A DNA stretch of 64,000 bases from Actinomycetes bacterium (GTDB lineage Bacteria > Actinomycetota > Acidimicrobiia > Acidimicrobiales > Acidimicrobilacustridaceae): NCBI GenBank assembly GCA_029782025.1, contig JAKOVR010000105.1, positions 1-64,000 on the forward strand, given 5' to 3'. Within the stretch, counting starts at the first letter, position 1, and each line of letters opens with the position of its first letter. Positions 44,090 through 52,450 of the stretch are shown piece by piece. The position numbers and the translations under genes are program-made. The notes beneath the pieces were generated by a model. The model did no database searches. It saw nothing but the letters and a program-made list of their open reading frames with translations, and was not told where the DNA came from.

Positions 44090-45037
44090 ATGCTCACCGT
44101 CGACGTCCCCGACCGGGTGGCCGAGCGGCTCAACACCGCCAGCGCCAGCCGGCGCTGGTACCCCTTCGACGCCGACGTGATCGACTGGTCCGTCCCGCTC
44201 ACGGATGACTGGTGCTACATGCCAGCGGGCCAGTCGGTGTTCAGCGACAGCGGGATCTTCGAGCGCCTCGACGTGGCCGACCGGGCCTTCCTCGAGCGGT
44301 GGGAGATGACCCAGAACATGCGCAACGTCGCCCACGGCGAGCACCTCCTCAACCAGGGCATCCTGGCCATGCTCTGGACCGTCGACCCCTACGACCCGAG
44401 CTTCCGCTACCTGCTCCACGAGGTGGCCGAGGAGTGCCAGCACATGGCCATGTTCAACCACTGGGTCCGGCTCAACGCCGACATCCAGACGGTGAGCGCC
44501 GGCGAGGCGGCGTGGGGCAAGACGGCGGCCGACTTCACCCAGGACATCGCCGTCCGCCTGCCCGAGGCGTTCTGGGTCAACGTGCTGCTGTTCGAGTTCG
44601 TCGGCGACGACTTCAACCAGGCCATGAAGGCCAACCCCGGCCTGGCCGCCTCCTCCGACGGCCGGCCCATGCACCCGATCCTCGTCGGCATCGGCCTGGC
44701 CCACACCGCCGAGGAGGCGCGCCACATCGCCTACGCCCGCCGCTGGCTCCACGAGGGCATGCCCGGCCTCGACGACGACCAGGTCCGCGAGGTGCAGCAG
44801 CTGGCCGAACTCGGCGCCCAGGCCCTCATCGACCGCAACTCGTTCCTCCCCATCCGCTACACCGAGCAACTCGCGCCGTACCTCACCAAGGAGGAGTTCG
44901 TCGCCGCCCGCGGCGTCTCCCCCGCCTCCCGCGCCATGCTCCGGCAGCTCAAGAAGCTGCTCGACGAGTTCGAGTCGCTCCGCATCGTGCGCCCCGAGAC
45001 CATGCGCCGCTGGGAGGACGCCGGGGCCTTCGCCTGA
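44090..45037 (+). CDS. AurF-like diiron oxygenase
   Basis: This 315-residue helical protein resembles the p-aminobenzoate N-oxygenase AurF family. It has diiron ligands in HEVAEECQHMAMF and the later HTAEEARHIAYAR, plus VGDDFNQAM and a C-terminal helix. AurF-type enzymes oxidise amines to nitro compounds or hydroxylate fatty acids; the substrate here is unknown. A strong GGAGGAG lies 7 bases before the ATG at 44090, so this gene, unlike many neighbours, has a leadered transcript. The TetR gene follows with a TGATG overlap, and an operator-like repeat lies at the transcription start. Confidence 0.88.
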   Translation: MLTVDVPDRVAERLNTASASRRWYPFDADVIDWSVPLTDDWCYMPAGQSVFSDSGIFERLDVADRAFLERWEMTQNMRNVAHGEHLLNQGILAMLWTVDPYDPSFRYLLHEVAEECQHMAMFNHWVRLNADIQTVSAGEAAWGKTAADFTQDIAVRLPEAFWVNVLLFEFVGDDFNQAMKANPGLAASSDGRPMHPILVGIGLAHTAEEARHIAYARRWLHEGMPGLDDDQVREVQQLAELGAQALIDRNSFLPIRYTEQLAPYLTKEEFVAARGVSPASRAMLRQLKKLLDEFESLRIVRPETMRRWEDAGAFA

Positions 45038-45642
45038 TGCCCGGACCCGACCGGCGCCGCCGCGACACCCGCGACCGCATCCTCGCCGCCTCGCTGGCCC
45101 TCTTCGCCGAGAAGGGCTTCGCCCCCACCACCGTGGCCGAGATCGAGGGCGCCGTCGGCCTCCGCCCCGGCAGCGGCGCCCTCTACCGCCACTTCTCCTC
45201 CAAGGACGAGCTCCTCCTCGAAGCGGTGCGGGCCTACCACCGGCGGGTGACCGACCTCCGCACTGACCTGGCTGCGGCCCGGGCCACCCGCCCCGCCCCC
45301 GACGTAGCGGCAGAGTTGCGCCGGATCGTCGCCGCGCTGGCCGACTTCCTCGCCGGCGAGCGCCCGATGGTGCGCCTCGGCCTCGACGCCCACGGGTTGC
45401 CCGACGCCGCCCGCCACGTGATCGGCGACGCCTGGGACGAGGGCTACGGGATCCTCGAGGACGCCTTCACCGCCCACGGCGTGACCCCCGACCGGGCCCG
45501 GCTCCTGGCCCTCGGCGCCGTCGGATCGCTCAACCACTACACCGCCCACCTCGCCACCTGGCGCCAGCTCCCCGCCGGCGTCGACCCCGCCGCCTACCTC
45601 GACGCGTGGATCGGCCAGTGGAGCGCCCTCGCGCTCCCCTGA
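45037..45642 (+). CDS. TetR-family transcriptional regulator
   Basis: This 201-residue regulator has the TetR helix-turn-helix at the N-terminus: DRILAASLALFAEKGFAPTTVAEIEGAVGLRPGSGALYRHFSSKDELLLEAV, followed by a variable ligand-binding domain. The ATG at 45037 overlaps the AurF-like gene's stop (TGATG), so the two are co-translated. It probably represses its own operon at the CGTAAG-N6-CTTACG site. Confidence 0.92.
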   Translation: MPGPDRRRRDTRDRILAASLALFAEKGFAPTTVAEIEGAVGLRPGSGALYRHFSSKDELLLEAVRAYHRRVTDLRTDLAAARATRPAPDVAAELRRIVAALADFLAGERPMVRLGLDAHGLPDAARHVIGDAWDEGYGILEDAFTAHGVTPDRARLLALGAVGSLNHYTAHLATWRQLPAGVDPAAYLDAWIGQWSALALP

Positions 45643-45652
45643 CCGCAGCGCA

Positions 45653-46606
45653 TCAGGCGGTGCGCATCGCCACCAGCCGGGGCGCCGCTTCCCGGAGGCG
45701 GTCGGCGTACTGGAGGGTGTCGACCCATCGTGCCGGCACGGCCGCCGCGCCATCGCGCACCCCGAGGAGGCCGCCGGCGATGGCCCCGTTGGTGTCGGTG
45801 TCGCCCCCGAGGTGGACCACGTCGACGAGCACCTCCTCCAACGGCCGCGGGTCCAGCACCGCGGCCACGGCCAGCGCCAGCGAGTGCAGCACGAAGCCCG
45901 AGCCCTCGTACGGGTTGCCGCGGTGGTCGGCAGCGTCGACCACCGAGAGCTGACGCCCTTCGCCCACCTTCCCGGTGATCACCTTGGCGACCTCGGCCGG
46001 CGCCTGGGCGGCGACCACGGCGACGCCGGCGTCCACGGCGGCCTCGGGCGCGGCGCCGTCGACCAGGGCCGCGGCCATCTCGTTGTAGGCGGCGCAGCTC
46101 CACGTGCACACCGGGTCGTCATGGGTGACGGCGCTGATCTCCCGCGACTCGAGCACCCGCCTGGCCTGGTCCCCCCGGGCCAGCCCGGTGGGGAGGCAGC
46201 GCATCAACGACCCGTTGCCGGCCGACCCCGGCCCCGCGCCCGCTCGCCGGGGATCACCGGTCCGCTCGAAGTTGCGCAGGCCGTTCTTGGTGGCTCCGCC
46301 GACGTCCTTCGGCCCCCGGTGGAGCCAGGCCAGCATGTTCCTCGCGGCCACGTCGAGGTCGAACCCTCCCGGATCGAGGTAGGCATCGAGCACGGCCAAG
46401 GTCAGGTCGGTGTCGTCGGTCGCCGCCCCCGGCGCCCACCCGAACGCCCCGCCCCCGACGATGTCCCGCAAGCGCCAGCCCGGCGGCCGGCCGGCGACGA
46501 TGTCGGGCCACAACCGGAACTCGTGCGTGGCACCGAGCGAGTCCCCCGCGTGCACGCCCAGCAATCCGCCGAGCACCCGATCGTCCACCGGCACCGTTCC
46601 TGTCAT
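45653..46606 (-). CDS. ADP-ribosylglycohydrolase family protein
   Basis: This 317-residue protein is of the DraG/ARH type, which removes ADP-ribose from proteins or small molecules using two Mg or Mn ions. GDSLGATHEF, TDDTDLTLAVLDAYLD, GNGSLMRCLPT and GGDTDTNGAIAGGLLG hold the metal-binding Asp/Thr residues. No ADP-ribosyltransferase gene (such as draT) or nif gene is nearby, so the target is not nitrogenase as far as can be seen. The ATG at 46606 is preceded by CATGAT 6 bases upstream. It converges on the TetR gene. Confidence 0.93.
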   Translation of the reverse strand: MTGTVPVDDRVLGGLLGVHAGDSLGATHEFRLWPDIVAGRPPGWRLRDIVGGGAFGWAPGAATDDTDLTLAVLDAYLDPGGFDLDVAARNMLAWLHRGPKDVGGATKNGLRNFERTGDPRRAGAGPGSAGNGSLMRCLPTGLARGDQARRVLESREISAVTHDDPVCTWSCAAYNEMAAALVDGAAPEAAVDAGVAVVAAQAPAEVAKVITGKVGEGRQLSVVDAADHRGNPYEGSGFVLHSLALAVAAVLDPRPLEEVLVDVVHLGGDTDTNGAIAGGLLGVRDGAAAVPARWVDTLQYADRLREAAPRLVAMRTA

Positions 46607-46618
46607 GGGCAGATCATG

Positions 46619-47095
46619 TCACTGCATCGTCGCCAGCAGCTCGTCCAACTGGCTGAACGTCTCGTCGGCCGCGTCCGCGGCACCGCCCTCGGCGTCGAGC
46701 GCCTCCTTGGAGGGGAACACCTCCGTCATGACGAGCCGTGTGCGTCCGTCGATCTCCTCGAACGTGACCGTGGTGACGGAGCCGCCCTCGCCGCCTTCCT
46801 CGTTCGTCCAGACGATGCGGGACGGCGGGGTGACCTCGACGTACCGCCCGAAGAAGTCCATGCCCTCGCCGAAGTTGAGCCGGTAGGTGCCCCCGGTGCG
46901 GACGTCCATCTCGCAGGCGTGCAGCGTGGCGCCCAGCGATCTCGGCACCCACCACCGCTGGAAGAGCTCGGGATCCGACCACGCCTCGAACACGAGGCGG
47001 GCCGGCGCGTCGAACCAGCGGGTGACGACGATCTCACGATCAGATCTCCGCTCCACGGTCGTGCGGCCCGTGACCGCACCCTCACTTGCTTCCAT
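46619..47095 (-). CDS. AHSA1/SRPBCC-domain protein
   Basis: This 158-residue protein has the SRPBCC (START-like) fold of the AHSA1 group: REIVVTRWFDAPARLVFEAWSDPELFQRWWVP, GGTYRLNFGEGMDFFGRYVEV and VTFEEIDGRTRLVMTEVFPSKEALD. Such proteins bind hydrophobic ligands in a deep pocket. It overlaps the ArsR gene upstream by 14 bases, the usual ArsR-AHSA1 pairing, and is probably the regulated target of that repressor. Confidence 0.92.
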   Translation of the reverse strand: MEASEGAVTGRTTVERRSDREIVVTRWFDAPARLVFEAWSDPELFQRWWVPRSLGATLHACEMDVRTGGTYRLNFGEGMDFFGRYVEVTPPSRIVWTNEEGGEGGSVTTVTFEEIDGRTRLVMTEVFPSKEALDAEGGAADAADETFSQLDELLATMQ

Positions 47096-47438
47096 GCTGT
47101 CTCTCCTTGTCCTTCAACTCACCGATGACCTTGTCCAGCTCACGGAAGCGCTCGTCCCAGAGCTGGTGATAGGCGTCGATCCATCCCGCCACCTCGTCGA
47201 GCCGACGCACGCCGATCCGGCACCGGCGCGCCCGCCCGACCTTCTCCGTGACCACCAGCCCCGCGTCCTCGAGGATCCCGACGTGCTTCCTCATCCCGGT
47301 CAGCGTCATGCCGAACCGCTCGGCGAGGTCCGAGATCGACGCCTCCCCGTGCCCCAACTGCTCCAGCACCCCTCGCCGCGTGCCGTCGGCCAGAGCGCTG
47401 AACGAGGCATCGAGGTCAGCGGTCGAATACTGAACCAT
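47082..47438 (-). CDS. ArsR-family transcriptional regulator
   Basis: This 118-residue repressor has a winged helix-turn-helix: ALADGTRRGVLEQLGHGEASISDLAERFGMTLTGMRKHVGILEDAGLV, followed by a basic wing KVGRARRCRIG. No metal-binding Cys pair is present, so it is of the AHSA1-associated subgroup rather than a classical metal sensor. The ATG at 47438 sits inside a 28-bp palindrome, there is no ribosome binding site before it, and AATACT (47451-47446, minus strand) ends 7 bases upstream; the mRNA is probably leaderless. Confidence 0.92.
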   Translation of the reverse strand: MVQYSTADLDASFSALADGTRRGVLEQLGHGEASISDLAERFGMTLTGMRKHVGILEDAGLVVTEKVGRARRCRIGVRRLDEVAGWIDAYHQLWDERFRELDKVIGELKDKERQHGSK

Positions 47439-47474
47439 CTGGTTCAGTATTCACGATCCCGTCGGTCAGCGCAA
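47425..47474 (-). promoter_or_regulatory. ArsR promoter and operator overlapping the start codon
   Basis: GAATACTGAACC (47425-47436) and GGTTCAGTATTC (47441-47452) are perfect 12-base arms around ATCT. On the minus strand TTGCGC (47474-47469), 17 bases and AATACT (47451-47446) make the promoter; the -10 box is in the right arm and the ATG (47438-47436) lies at the centre of the palindrome. Confidence 0.8.
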
Positions 47475-47506
47475 CCCTGCCGGACCGCGATCACGTAGGC
47501 CTGGCG

Positions 47507-49027
47507 TCATGCCGAACACGCCGCCTCGAGCTTGGCGAGCGTCGCTGCGAGGTCGAGATCGTCCACGGCCCAGAGATCCGTGATCGTCGCCGGTCTCATG
47601 CCCGCGCTCGAGCACTGCTCGACGATGTCGACGTGAGCCGCCCAGGTCACGAGCGGTTGTTGCGCAAGGATCGAAAGCAGCTCGGCGACGTGTGTTGATC
47701 CAAGTTCGTTGATCGCGGCTGTCCGCACGCTTTCGCGACGATCGCGCAGCGCGAGGTCGACAAGTCGATCGTGCAGGACGTCGGCCCTGGACTCGTGCAC
47801 GCTGTATGTGCGGACGGCCTCGTGTGCTCGCGTGCCCGCGATCGTTCCGCCGGCTATGAGGTACCAGGTGAAGTCCGCGATGTCCTGACGATGCTCGACG
47901 AGCCCCAAGTAGTACACGGCAACCTTCCGCACCCCCAGGTCGTCGTCGCCTGCAGCAAGCTGGAGGAGGCGATCGGCTTCATTCCAGTCCGCCAGGGCGC
48001 GGCACGTCGCCATGCGAACCTCAGGATCGAGGTGCGCGGCGAAGTAGCCAGCGAGCGCTCGGCGCTCGGCGCCGACGACAACCGTCCAATCGTAGGAACG
48101 GAGCGACCGAAGCTTCTCCGCCCACGGGCCATCGATCTCATCGAGCGCGGTGATCAGCTCGGCTGCCGTTGGTGGCGGTGGCCGTTTCGGGCTCGAAGGT
48201 CCGGAGCCACCAGCACGGTCGGGTTCGAGCCATTCGTTGTCCAAGTCAAGGAGGGGCTCGATCGGCCCCATCCATGCCCGGAGCGCGTCATAACGCACCG
48301 GATCGTCGATAGCGGCGGACAGTTCGTGGAGGAACCAGAATCGGTTGCTCTCGAATCGTTCCGTCGCCCATTGCGCCCGCTGCGGGTCCGGTGCACCGCG
48401 AAGGGCAGCGAGCACCGCGAGCGTCTGACGGCTGCGGTAGTACTCCAGCGTCTCGAACGCACGACACGCGACATCGGGATCGTCCTCTGCCGCGTGCGCG
48501 AGCAGTGCCGCCTCTGCCGCCACGGGCTCGTCCCAGAGCAGGACAGAAGCAGCAGTGCGCCGCACCACCGAGTCGGGGTGACCGAGTGCCCGGATCTTGC
48601 GGTGCTGCCACTCTGGCTCCTCGAACGAGAACTCGAGCCCCTCGATCGCGGCGTGATGCATTGGGTGCGCAGGGTCGTCCGCGACTGGACCGATCAGGTC
48701 GGCTTCGGTGCGCTCAGCGAAGTACATCACCGCACGATCGAGCACCTCATCTCCGCTGCCCCACCACGCCCGAAGCGCATCGCCACCAGGCCCGTGTCCC
48801 CCGGCAACGAGGACGTCCAGGCACGCCAGGCGGCTGTCGGACAAGAGCGCCGGGTCCTTCACTGCCGACCACAGCCGGTCGGTCATCCGCGGGTCTGCGA
48901 CGAACCCCATGGTTCGAGCGGCCTCCGTTCGCACCTCCGCGGTCACCGAATCGGAGACGACCAACCCGAACAACTCGGCCGACCTCGAGCGGTCCTGAGA
49001 CTCGCGAACGTCCTCCCAACCATCCAT
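47507..49027 (-). CDS. HEAT-repeat-like helical protein
   Basis: This 506-residue protein consists of repeated helical pairs resembling HEAT repeats, with segments such as VTAEVRTEAARTMGFVADPRM, DSVVRRTAASVLLWDEPVAAEAALLAHAAEDD, LDPEVRMATCRALADWNEADRLLQLAAGDDDLGVRKVAVYYL and RESVRTAAINELGSTHVAELL. No catalytic motif is seen; such proteins are usually scaffolds for protein binding. The DNA here has visibly lower GC (about 65% in one counted line against 73% nearby), which suggests transfer. The ATG at 49027 is chosen because the protein begins MDGWEDV and upstream frame lacks coding character. Confidence 0.65.
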   Translation of the reverse strand: MDGWEDVRESQDRSRSAELFGLVVSDSVTAEVRTEAARTMGFVADPRMTDRLWSAVKDPALLSDSRLACLDVLVAGGHGPGGDALRAWWGSGDEVLDRAVMYFAERTEADLIGPVADDPAHPMHHAAIEGLEFSFEEPEWQHRKIRALGHPDSVVRRTAASVLLWDEPVAAEAALLAHAAEDDPDVACRAFETLEYYRSRQTLAVLAALRGAPDPQRAQWATERFESNRFWFLHELSAAIDDPVRYDALRAWMGPIEPLLDLDNEWLEPDRAGGSGPSSPKRPPPPTAAELITALDEIDGPWAEKLRSLRSYDWTVVVGAERRALAGYFAAHLDPEVRMATCRALADWNEADRLLQLAAGDDDLGVRKVAVYYLGLVEHRQDIADFTWYLIAGGTIAGTRAHEAVRTYSVHESRADVLHDRLVDLALRDRRESVRTAAINELGSTHVAELLSILAQQPLVTWAAHVDIVEQCSSAGMRPATITDLWAVDDLDLAATLAKLEAACSA

Positions 49028-49206
49028 GACACCAGTCTCGCTGACGCGCCGGTGGGTTCTCGTCGTCCGGTGGGTCAGCGCTGTCGCCGAGAATCGCTGG
49101 GAACCCGCCCGCTTCGGTGGCATACTGGACGGAGCCAAGGGCCCAGGGCCTGCGGAAGTGAACCCAGCTCCCGTCCGGACGGTCGGCGGCTGGGTTTGCG
49201 GCTCTT

Positions 49207-49746
49207 TCAGCCGACTTCGCGGATGATCTCGATGGCAGGGCGAACTCGGCGGAGCCAGTCGCCGCCAGCACCGACGGGCCACACGAAGCAGTCGGGCAAC
49301 CAGAGCAGCGGATCCGCCGACGGCACGAGGTGCTGATACGTGAGCACGCTCTCGGGATGGCGGACCCGATCCATCGTCCGGCGATCCTCGCTGTCTCGCC
49401 CCTCGCGTCGTTCGATGAACAGGACCACGTCTCGTCCGCGACCCTGCAGGTGCTCGACGATCGCCGTGAGGCACGCAACGCGTACCCGACGCTCGGGCTG
49501 TCCTGCACGGTGACGCTGGTAGAAGACAGCGACCGACACGTCGAAGGTGACGAGCTCGCCCAGTAGTTGTTTGCGCCGCCGGACGCTCTCCTTCTGGAAG
49601 TGAAGGCGACGCTGTCCCGGGAGCAGCAGGTCCTTCGTTCGGCGACGAACGCCACCGACCGATTCGGGCTCGACCATGACGACGCACATCAGGTACTTGC
49701 CCGCGCGCACGCTTTCGTCGACGTAGGCATAGAGGACCTGGCTCAC
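49207..49746 (-). CDS. DUF3800-like protein
   Basis: This 179-residue protein begins QVLYAYVDESVRAGKYLMCVVMV, with the YVDES motif of DUF3800, a family with an RNase H-like fold found in defence and mobile contexts. LQGRGRDVVLFIERREGRDSEDRRT and a C-terminal DPLLWLPDCFVWPV also fit that family loosely. GTG at 49746 is chosen because an upstream frame would enter the tRNA. It shares low-GC codon use with the HEAT-like gene and ends 180 bases before it on the same strand. Function is not established. Confidence 0.7.
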   Translation of the reverse strand: MSQVLYAYVDESVRAGKYLMCVVMVEPESVGGVRRRTKDLLLPGQRRLHFQKESVRRRKQLLGELVTFDVSVAVFYQRHRAGQPERRVRVACLTAIVEHLQGRGRDVVLFIERREGRDSEDRRTMDRVRHPESVLTYQHLVPSADPLLWLPDCFVWPVGAGGDWLRRVRPAIEIIREVG

Positions 49747-49796
49747 CTGGACCCCGCAGCCAGGTCGGCGACCCAGGCCACGCGGGCAGGCTCGGG

Positions 49797-49879
49797 TGCC
49801 CGGGGTGGGATTCGAACCCACACGACCCGAAGGTCTGGGGGGTTTAAGCCCCCTGCGTTTGCCATTACGCCACCCGGGC
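49797..49879 (-). tRNA. tRNA-Leu (anticodon UAA)
   Basis: This is an 83-base class II tRNA on the minus strand. The acceptor arms GCCCGGG (49879-49873) and CCCGGGC (49804-49798) pair perfectly, the discriminator is A, the anticodon loop CTTAAAC contains TAA flanked by GGGGG/CCCCC, there is a long variable arm with GACC-TTCG-GGTC, and GTGGGTTCGAATCCCAC forms the T arm. The 3' CCA is not encoded (ACCC instead). Its 5' end is overlapped by the HNH gene's last codons. Confidence 0.95.
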
Positions 49880-51253
49880 TGGGCCCGGCCACGCTACAGC
49901 GGGGTTGCTCACGCGGGTCGTGCCCGTGGACCATCGGAAGAGGAGGGCACCGTCGGCGTGGCCGGTGATCTCGAGGTGTCCGTCGTGCACCTGGCCGTGG
50001 TGGAACGGACAAAGGAGCACCAGGTTCCACGGATCGGTCGGGCCGACGGGCCAGGGCCGGATGTGGTGGGCGTTGAGCCCGTGCCGGTGCGGGCAGCCGG
50101 GCGCGCGGCAGCCGTGGTCGCGCTGTTGGAGCACTCGGAAGAGACGACCGCTGATGGTGCGGGTGCTGTGCCCGGCCCCGATCGGCCGGCCTTGGGCATC
50201 GTGGACGACGACCCGCCAGCGGGCGTCGCACAGGAACAGCTGGAGCCGGTTGAGGGGCTGGGGCACGACGGTGGTGCCGTCGGTGACGAGATCGCCGGCC
50301 GGGCCGGTGTCGGGGACGAGGGGATCCCACCACCACTCGTCGGCGCCGGCCTCCACCCGGCGTCGTGTGCGCAGCGATCGGACCCGCTCCGCGATGCGCT
50401 GCCGGACCTCCTCCTCCTCGGCGACGGCCTCGGCCGTGAGGGCCTCGACCTCGGCCGGATCACCGTCGAGGGCGACGAGGTCGGCCAGCTGCACGTGGAC
50501 CGCGACCTCGGCTCGGCGGCCGGCCCGCTGGGGCGCCGATGCCGCCAGCCCGACCAGGGCTTGGCCCCGCAGCCGGGCGAGGGGCTCCCCGGCCCCCACC
50601 CCGGGCGTGGCCCGGAGCACCGCCGCCCCCTCGTCGAGCGCGTCGAGGATGGCGGCACCCTGCTCGGCGTCGAACGTGCCCCGGAAGCGGAAGCGGCCGG
50701 TGTGGGGATCGACCCGCACGTCGAGGCAGCCATCGCGATCGGGCCGGTCGGGCTCGTCGACCGCCGGCGGCGGCGCCGCCAGCCGCGCCGCCAGGCCCTC
50801 GAGCTGGGAAACGGTGTGGGCCTCGAGCAGCTCGGCCACCTCTCCCTGTGAAAGCCGGCGACCGAGGCGGACACCGACCCGAGCCTGATCGAAGCTGATC
50901 TCCCCCGCCGCCAGCAGCGCCGAGACCGCCGGCTGCTCGGCCAGGCGCCGGCCCACCCCCACGAGATCACGACCGGTCGACGGGCGCACGTCCAACGTGG
51001 CGGCCGCCCACGCACCGGCGTCGGCGAACCCGTCGGGCCGATGCCACCCCTGTGCCGTGTAGACCCGCACCGCCTCGGCCAGCACAGCCTGGGCCGAGGA
51101 CACCAACGCACCGACCCCGCGGATCACCTCCACCAGTTCGTCGGGCGTGCAGGCCGAGAGATCGGTCGGCTCCACCCCCAACCGGGCCATGAACGCGACC
51201 GGATCGAAGCCGCCATCGGCCTCCTCGGGGGTTGGCGCACCGTCCGCTCGCAT
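49865..51253 (-). CDS. DUF222/HNH endonuclease
   Basis: This 462-residue protein has the actinobacterial DUF222 (13E12-type) region, about 20-300, and a C-terminal HNH domain: CRAPGCPHRHGLNAHHIRPWPVGPTDPWNLVLLCPFHHGQVHDG, with the HH, Asn and final His plus zinc-type CxxxC. Such genes are multicopy and possibly mobile in Actinobacteria. The ATG at 51253 is used. The TAA stop (49867-49865) lies inside the D-arm region of tRNA-Leu, so the last five codons overlap the tRNA by 15 bases. Confidence 0.9.
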   Translation of the reverse strand: MRADGAPTPEEADGGFDPVAFMARLGVEPTDLSACTPDELVEVIRGVGALVSSAQAVLAEAVRVYTAQGWHRPDGFADAGAWAAATLDVRPSTGRDLVGVGRRLAEQPAVSALLAAGEISFDQARVGVRLGRRLSQGEVAELLEAHTVSQLEGLAARLAAPPPAVDEPDRPDRDGCLDVRVDPHTGRFRFRGTFDAEQGAAILDALDEGAAVLRATPGVGAGEPLARLRGQALVGLAASAPQRAGRRAEVAVHVQLADLVALDGDPAEVEALTAEAVAEEEEVRQRIAERVRSLRTRRRVEAGADEWWWDPLVPDTGPAGDLVTDGTTVVPQPLNRLQLFLCDARWRVVVHDAQGRPIGAGHSTRTISGRLFRVLQQRDHGCRAPGCPHRHGLNAHHIRPWPVGPTDPWNLVLLCPFHHGQVHDGHLEITGHADGALLFRWSTGTTRVSNPAVAWPGPARVA

Positions 51254-51312
51254 GCCCCTATTCTCCCATACCCCACCGACAGGTATCGCACACCCGTTCG
51301 TGGTTCTGCGGA

Positions 51313-51993
51313 TCAGGCGAACGGGGGTTGGCGCAACCTCGCCTCGATCCCCGGCTGGTCGGCCAGGGCCCGCCCACCTCGCAGCTGGGCGACGCGCACC
51401 CGGGCGGCGAAGCCCCACCGCCCGCCGGCAGACAGGGATCGGACGGCGGCCGCCTCGGCGTCCCACTCCTCGACGAAGAACGAGAACCACTCCTCGGGGT
51501 GGGCCGGGACAGGGAACCGGCCGTGATGGCCGAGGAAGGTGAGCGCGGCCCGGTGGGCGTCGACGAGCTCGGCCGGCGATGCTCCCGGCACGCTCTGCTC
51601 CAGCGACGTGGGCAGCAACGGCGTGGTGATCACGGTGGTGGTGGCCAGCGTGCCGCGGTCGAGTCGGGTCTTGATCGAGTAGGGCCCCGTGGTCCCGTCG
51701 GCGCCGACCCAGATGCGGCAGAACCCGGGGAGCTCCCGATGCACACCGATGATCGTCCACGCCGTCGGCGCGCCGGGCGACGGGGCGGTGACCCCGCCGA
51801 GCATCTCGAACCCGGCGGCCTGGAAGGCGACCACCAGCGGGATCGGGTGCCCGGGCACCTGCCAGAAGTCGACCGGGATCTTGGTGGCCTGCTCGAAGTG
51901 CCGGAAGCTCCGGGACATCACCAGGACGGGCGTGGCGAGCCACAGCACCGCCACCACGACGACGAGCAGCACGATCAGCGCGATCTCCCCCAC
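51313..51993 (-). CDS. membrane-anchored hypothetical protein
   Basis: This 226-residue protein has one N-terminal membrane helix (residues 4-22, IALIVLLVVVVAVLWLATPVL) and a soluble domain. SRSFRHFEQATKIPVDFWQVPGHPIPLVVAFQAAGFEMLGG begins it; the middle holds TTTVITTPLLPTSLEQSVPGAS. No family is recognised. GTG at 51993 follows TAGCGT (52005-52000, minus strand) by 6 bases, so the transcript is probably leaderless. It lies between the HNH gene and another hypothetical. Confidence 0.6.
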   Translation of the reverse strand: MGEIALIVLLVVVVAVLWLATPVLVMSRSFRHFEQATKIPVDFWQVPGHPIPLVVAFQAAGFEMLGGVTAPSPGAPTAWTIIGVHRELPGFCRIWVGADGTTGPYSIKTRLDRGTLATTTVITTPLLPTSLEQSVPGASPAELVDAHRAALTFLGHHGRFPVPAHPEEWFSFFVEEWDAEAAAVRSLSAGGRWGFAARVRVAQLRGGRALADQPGIEARLRQPPFA

Positions 51994-52020
51994 GGGCGAA
52001 CGCTAGCCAGATCGGCGGGT

Positions 52021-52395
52021 TCAGGCGGCGGAGGCGCCGGGGAGCGCCCGACCGGGAACCGGGGCCCCGGCGCCCACCGCCGGCTCGCCGGGCACGACAC
52101 CGGCGAGCTGGAGGGCCGACCACAACGCGGCGCGCACCGCCCCGGCCTCGGGGGCCGTGAGCTCGTTGGCCCGGACGACCCCATCGACCATGTCGGCCAG
52201 CACCGCCGGCCAGGGCCGCCCGGCCATGCGGACGGCGATCGTGACCCCGCCGGCACGGTGGTGCTGGAGGCTGCGCTCCACCCCGGCGGCGCGGGGCGGC
52301 GATCGGAACGTGGGCACGATCGGCAGGGCCAGCCGCCGGGCCGTGGCGGTGAGGGCTCTCGCCGCTGTGCCGAACTGCAGGGATCGCGCTTCCAT
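52021..52395 (-). CDS. hypothetical protein
   Basis: This 124-residue protein begins MEARSLQFGTAARALTATARRL, with an RLALPIVPTFRSPPR stretch and VAFRMAGRPWPAVLADMVDGVVRAN-like helices in the second half; there is no membrane segment or motif. ATG at 52395 is chosen because CCAGGG precedes it; GTG at 52425 and ATGs at 52407/52404 are also in frame. The frame has normal codon use for the window, but with no homolog known to me the call rests on that alone. Confidence 0.45.
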   Translation of the reverse strand: MEARSLQFGTAARALTATARRLALPIVPTFRSPPRAAGVERSLQHHRAGGVTIAVRMAGRPWPAVLADMVDGVVRANELTAPEAGAVRAALWSALQLAGVVPGEPAVGAGAPVPGRALPGASAA

Positions 52396-52450
52396 CCCTG
52401 GCATCATGCCCAGGGGGTGTGACACCTAGCCCGGGCCCCTGCCGACGACC

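Noticed and set aside
49797-51253. An integrative element at tRNA-Leu
   Set aside because: No integrase gene or direct repeat of the tRNA 3' end was seen in the window; only the gene overlap is reported.
52416-52426. GGTGT-G-ACACC as an operator
   Set aside because: The repeat is short, its position relative to either gene start is uncertain, and GC-rich DNA yields many such repeats.
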